Assembly: GCA_027922465.2 (NCBI GenBank)
Contig: BQMF02000137.1
Location: forward strand, 434,001 to 498,000
Direction: 5' to 3'
DNA: 64,000 bases
Source of the DNA: Turritopsis dohrnii
Lineage: Eukaryota; Cnidaria; Hydrozoa; Anthoathecata; Oceaniidae
Shown here: one piece after another, positions 62,401 to 64,000 of the stretch
Layout of the letters: every line of letters begins with the position of its first letter
How positions within the stretch are numbered: position 1 is the first letter of the stretch
The notes under the pieces: model-generated
The model's database searches: none
What the model was told of the DNA's origin: nothing
Seen by the model: the letters and a program-made list of their open reading frames with translations, nothing else
Program-made: the position numbers and the translations under genes

Positions 62401-62802
62401 CGCCATTTTCATAACCGTCGTGTGATTATTTTGTCATGGTAAAATTCACTGACCTGGACCTGCTCCATTTCACCATTGTGTAGGTGGGGTAGTTTGTTTT
62501 CCCGACCTAGTGCAATTGGCTATGAACTTTGTAACTCACCCATGTATTGTTGTATGCTGGCCCAGAAACGAACGAGTTGGGGAATTCTTTTTTTTTTTCA
62601 CAAGAAATGATTAACGTGCTTGATAACGTTTTACAACATTCGTTATCAGAAAATCAAAAACGAATTTCATCAAAACATTCGTTCTTTTTAAGTTTCTGTT
62701 GAGTCGACTGGTGCGTTACCTCCAGAAGTGCTGGTAGAAGAAGCTATCAAAATTCTGCATGCAAAGTGCCAGGTGTACGTACAACACTTAAAGAAAGTCT
62801 AA
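38459..62802 (+). CDS. POLR1C: DNA-directed RNA polymerases I and III subunit RPAC1
   Basis: Twelve exons (38459-38545, 44627-44698, 44781-44888, 44988-45050, 46855-46948, 51818-51943, 52150-52199, 53463-53595, 54544-54663, 56487-56554, 62292-62340, 62693-62802) join in phase to 359 residues, against 346 in human. Conserved blocks follow the human order: [28 protein letters not shown] (the alpha/Rpb3-type signature), [66 protein letters not shown]1 pairs with RPAC2 to form the alpha-like assembly platform of Pol I and Pol III in the nucleus. The ATG at 38459 has a good context (CACATGG) and matches the family's N-terminus. Introns of up to 6 kb are filled with transposons. Candidate AATAAA at 63270. 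Confidence 0.95.
38861..39739. mobile_element. Inverted-repeat element A (~0.88 kb)
   Basis: The left end TACCGTCTATCATCCTAACA and ACTTCGGACATCCTTCCAAA (38861-38910) pair with the complement of 39690-39739. The repeats are about 48 bp and bounded by TA. It lies in POLR1C intron 1. No transposase frame is seen; a short minus frame inside (39315-39572) is not recognisable. Confidence 0.7.
39738..40420. mobile_element. Inverted-repeat element B, abutting A
   Basis: The left end TACCATCTATGTGCCAAGTT with TTCGTTATTACGGACAT pairs with the complement of 40372-40420 (TACCGTCTATGTTCCTAATT). The TA at 39738-39739 is shared with element A. A and B have related but different termini. A further degenerate end (TATCCTAACTACTTTGGACA) appears at about 40514. 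Confidence 0.65.
40736..42213. mobile_element. 1.48-kb element with ~45-bp TIRs and AGCGCT subterminal repeats
   Basis: The left terminus ATATGTGACAATTCTAGGGA followed by AAATCACTACAAGCGATAAT matches, with few changes, the complement of the right terminus (42165-42213). Inside both ends lie many copies of TAGCGCTA and TTATCGCT in both orientations (40770-40970 and 42090-42175), likely transposase-binding repeats. The centre has no recognisable coding frame. It lies in POLR1C intron 1. Confidence 0.7.
42667..43042 (+). mobile_element. Copy of the 31742-32372 element, left end lost
   Basis: Matches the right ~370 bases of that element in the same orientation, from TTGACAACAAAGGATAACT through GGTGCCAGCAGGACTCG to ATTATTTGCAGTGCTG. 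The end has one change from GCAGCGCTG. It lies in POLR1C intron 1, next to ACGTTTAAACGTTTT palindromic sequence. Confidence 0.7.
45310..45900 (+). repeat. Diverged tandem repeat in POLR1C intron 4
   Basis: CCAGTTTTCATGCAT...CGTAATAGAAAAGTAAGAGA and AATCCACTTG recur about 177 bases later as CCAGTTTCCATGCAT and GATCCACTTG. A second block (TCAAACTAATGATAATGACT...CCATGACTGT) recurs at about 45830-45885. Old, imperfect duplication. Confidence 0.55.
46259..46800 (+). mobile_element. Second Helitron-like family, short copy
   Basis: Starts A|TCATATAATAGCGAGTGTGC at 46258/46259, preceded by GTAC like the 33369 copy, with TCCCACTTTCATTTTAGAGA next. Segments near 46440-46640 match 34790-34920 and, more weakly, the Helitron sequence at 1-60 (AATGCGAT.TTTAGGG...ATCTCG.GAACCAA). 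No Rep/helicase coding. The 3' end is not clear. Confidence 0.5.
47100..47162 (+). repeat. (ATCT)n microsatellite
   Basis: About a dozen ATCT units with few interruptions, in POLR1C intron 5. Confidence 0.9.
49417..50274 (-). mobile_element. 858-bp deletion-derivative Helitron
   Basis: Inverted relative of 4336-12498. On minus it starts A|TCTATATATTAATAGCCGA at 50274 and ends CTAG|T at 49417 with the same GC hairpin. It matches about 4336-4595 and 11889-12498 of the large copy, so the middle, including the LINE site, is absent. The junction is at about 50035. It lies in POLR1C intron 5. Confidence 0.85.
50944..51106. mobile_element. Short hAT-like MITE
   Basis: The left end CAGTGCCGGATCTAGAGGGT pairs with a right end whose complement is CAGTGACGGATTAAGAGGTA; both continue into a shared CACAACTTGTG-like segment. 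CAGTGnCGGATnnAGAGG ends are typical of hAT elements. No clear target duplication. It lies in POLR1C intron 5. Confidence 0.55.
52292..52515. repeat. Foldback cluster of GGAGTCA/TGACTCC motifs
   Basis: About a dozen GGAGTC or GACTCC motifs alternate orientation over 220 bases. The arms TGATTCCCTTCGGTGCCTAA and TTTAGGCACAGAAGGGAGTC pair around a centre near 52430, giving a long imperfect hairpin. One extra AGGAGTCAATTGACTCCTT palindrome sits at about 53322. It lies in POLR1C intron 7. Confidence 0.65.
55441..55710 (+). mobile_element. CGCGAAAGTT MITE, truncated copy
   Basis: Begins ATGTTACTTTAAAGGAAGAA and contains several TTCGCGAAAGTTAATT-like motifs, then CACCAAAATTTTCAAAACAA and ATAGCATGCTTTAATTAAGG as in 61408-61804. 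The right inverted end is missing. It lies in POLR1C intron 9. Confidence 0.65.
57530..60900 (+). pseudogene. Broken RAG1-N-like transposon protein (N-RAG-TP-like)
   Basis: Plus-strand fragments in several frames look like one decayed protein. At 57554-57700: CFICGRSS, then [17 protein letters not shown], then a shifted [11 protein letters not shown]. This C-x2-C ... IHP..F ... W..H..C..C layout recalls the zinc-binding part N-terminal to the RAG1 core, also reported in invertebrate N-RAG-TP mobile elements. Later pieces: [20 protein letters not shown] and [10 protein letters not shown] (~58590-58705), [15 protein letters not shown] helices with [16 protein letters not shown] (59920-60040), [10 protein letters not shown] (~60150), and [19 protein letters not shown] with GFGVYGEQ (60629-60713). 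Many stops and shifts. It lies wholly inside POLR1C intron 10. Family assignment is from memory. Confidence 0.5.
61408..61804. mobile_element. CGCGAAAGTT MITE, complete copy (397 bp)
   Basis: Starts ATGCTACTTTAAAGGAAGAA and ends with the complement of ATGTTACTTTAAAGGAAGAA, followed on both arms by ACTTTCGCGA. Internal CGCGAAAGT and ATTCGCGAAAGTTAATTC motifs repeat in both orientations. Non-coding. Related to 55441-55710, in the same orientation. Confidence 0.75.
61935..62006. mobile_element. CCCAGTGGGC palindromic MITE, partial copy
   Basis: On minus it begins CCCAGTGGGCAAATTTGTTT and continues ACTACGAAGGAGTGTATTTC, matching the element at 25906-26003. The other arm is degraded. It lies in POLR1C intron 10. 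Confidence 0.6.
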
Positions 62803-63269
62803 TTCCTTCGATTTCGGCTACAACAGTCTAGTGCTATTGGTCGATACAGTCTTGGTGCGAAGGCGATTGAAAAAGTTGTCGTTTGAGTCTGAAGAGAGGG
62901 TTTGTAAAAATGGAGTTCTCAGTCGTTACACAATAACAACCATGACATGATGTATTTTTGAAGTAACGATTATGGGCACTGTTTTTAAATGAGAGGAAAG
63001 TTTTTTTTCAAGAAAATCATGATCCAATATTAAGTATTATTTTTTGTTCTATTGACAAGCATACTTCCGATCAACAAGCTCTGGAATGACCCTTAGACCT
63101 AACAATATATTCCTTTTAAGACAATGACCCTCCAATTCCCTACAAAGCGTACTTTCCACTCGTTAAGCATATAGCACTTTGGAAAGAATAACAAAATTAT
63201 GCTAAAATACATTTAAGAATCTTTTTTCTTTTCTACTTTTCGTTTTTACAATAATTTTTAAAAACATTG

Positions 63270-63275
63270 AATAAA
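63270..63275 (+). terminator. Candidate poly(A) signal for POLR1C
   Basis: AATAAA about 470 bases past the POLR1C stop and 67 bases before the convergent MFS stop. If used, the two transcripts' 3' ends lie very close together. Confidence 0.3.
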
Positions 63276-63341
63276 AATTATTGTTGAGATATCAACATAA
63301 CTATCTTCATAGTATATCAAACTGATGACGCCTTGAGGTTT

Positions 63342-64000
63342 CTAATGTAGTATCTGCATCGGATTTTGCAATTTCTTCCATTTCCAAAGAAACAACACAA
63401 TCCCTAATAAACACAAGCAAGCGACAACCACTGCGTAGACATCCAGCCACTCGAATAGATAGGCCGACGACAAAAGAGCAGTTAAAGATCCTGATCTTGC
63501 AAGTCCAAGACGAATACTTTCCGCAGTGGCCTGCTTTGCTGACGAAACCATTCTTGCAAGTGTATTCACCAAATAAACCTCTTCCATCACGCATATGATG
63601 GTAAACAGTGGAACCCATAGACACCATAACGGAATGACGATTGCATTGATATCGTGGTAGATTTTAAACAATACAAAAATGCCTTGCATGATTATCATAG
63701 ATATCAGTGATGTCAACATTAGATAGTTCAAAAGACTTGAACCCAAAGGCTTCAACATGATCATAACCAGGACCACGCCACCAACAAACGCGCTTCCAAA
63801 TACAATCAAATTCAACGCCAGTGGTTTCCACTTCAATACGTCTACCACGATGAGTGGCATCCACATGTCGAATGTCACCATCAAGTACATGAAGAAATAC
63901 GAGAAGAAAAGGATCAGACCAGAATCTAATCTCTTGAATAAAATGAAAATCGATTGTTCGGACTGGAACTCGCTCTTTGAAACCAGTGGTGTGTGTTCAT
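63342..64000 (-). CDS. MFS-type membrane transporter, C-terminal half
   Basis: An open minus-strand frame runs from the window edge to a stop at 63342-63344, giving about 219 residues. Six hydrophobic segments are visible: SGLILFFSYFFMYLMVTF, LIVFGSAFVGGVVLVMIM, LMLTSLISMIIMQGIFVLF, VIPLWCLWVPLFTIICVM, SLTALLSSAYLFEW and AVVVACLCLLGIVLFL. This matches transmembrane helices 7-12 of a major facilitator. A polar loop with ARMVSSAKQATAESIRLGL precedes helix 11, as in MFS proteins. The N-terminal half and substrate clues are outside the window. An internal Met at 63890 is not the likely start, because the frame is open upstream. Convergent with POLR1C, 539 bases stop to stop. Confidence 0.65.
   Translation of the reverse strand, partial: EHTPLVSKSEFQSEQSIFILFKRLDSGLILFFSYFFMYLMVTFDMWMPLIVVDVLKWKPLALNLIVFGSAFVGGVVLVMIMLKPLGSSLLNYLMLTSLISMIIMQGIFVLFKIYHDINAIVIPLWCLWVPLFTIICVMEEVYLVNTLARMVSSAKQATAESIRLGLARSGSLTALLSSAYLFEWLDVYAVVVACLCLLGIVLFLWKWKKLQNPMQILH

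Overview
The window is AT-rich, intron-rich animal nuclear DNA. The genes are ordinary metazoan housekeeping and regulatory genes with GT-AG introns. The introns and gaps are packed with diverse transposon debris: Helitrons, a Tx1/L1-type LINE, Tigger, hAT-like and mariner-like MITEs, and foldback elements. The HIRAN-like and RAG1-N-like mobile-element remnants recall cnidarian genomes, so an early-branching animal, most likely a cnidarian, is my best guess. I cannot name the species.

Layout, left to right: a Helitron end (1-187); mitochondrial ribosomal protein mL63/MRPL57 on + (343-1809); a 200-bp MITE and a decayed Tigger-like element (2495-3945); an 8.2-kb non-autonomous Helitron (4336-12498) split by a nearly intact 6.1-kb LINE (5341-11459) with a 16-bp target-site duplication; a nine-exon + strand gene joining a coiled-coil half to C2H2 zinc fingers (13473-20572); a convergent intergenic gap (20573-23248); the ARID4A/B chromatin gene on - (18 coding exons, 37715 down to 23249, first coding exon not found); a divergent promoter region; POLR1C/RPAC1 on + (12 exons, 38459-62802); and the C-terminal half of an MFS-type membrane transporter on - (64000 down to 63342), cut by the window edge.

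The genes do not form an operon. Two pairs are convergent (zinc finger/ARID4 and POLR1C/MFS) and one is divergent (ARID4/POLR1C, about 0.7 kb between the first recognised coding exons). POLR1C needs 1,080 coding bases but spans 24 kb, because its introns hold two Helitron-derived copies, at least four TIR elements, a foldback repeat and a broken RAG1-N-like transposon.

I found no convincing undescribed enzymatic or defence system. The most interesting items are the LINE-in-Helitron nest with an 84-86 bp repeat array in the LINE 3' region, the RAG1-N-like remnant, the HIRAN-like fragment in a Tigger-type element, the coiled-coil/zinc-finger gene, and several short inverted-repeat families seen in multiple copies here. 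All splice models, family names and element boundaries were read by eye and have not been tested with searches.
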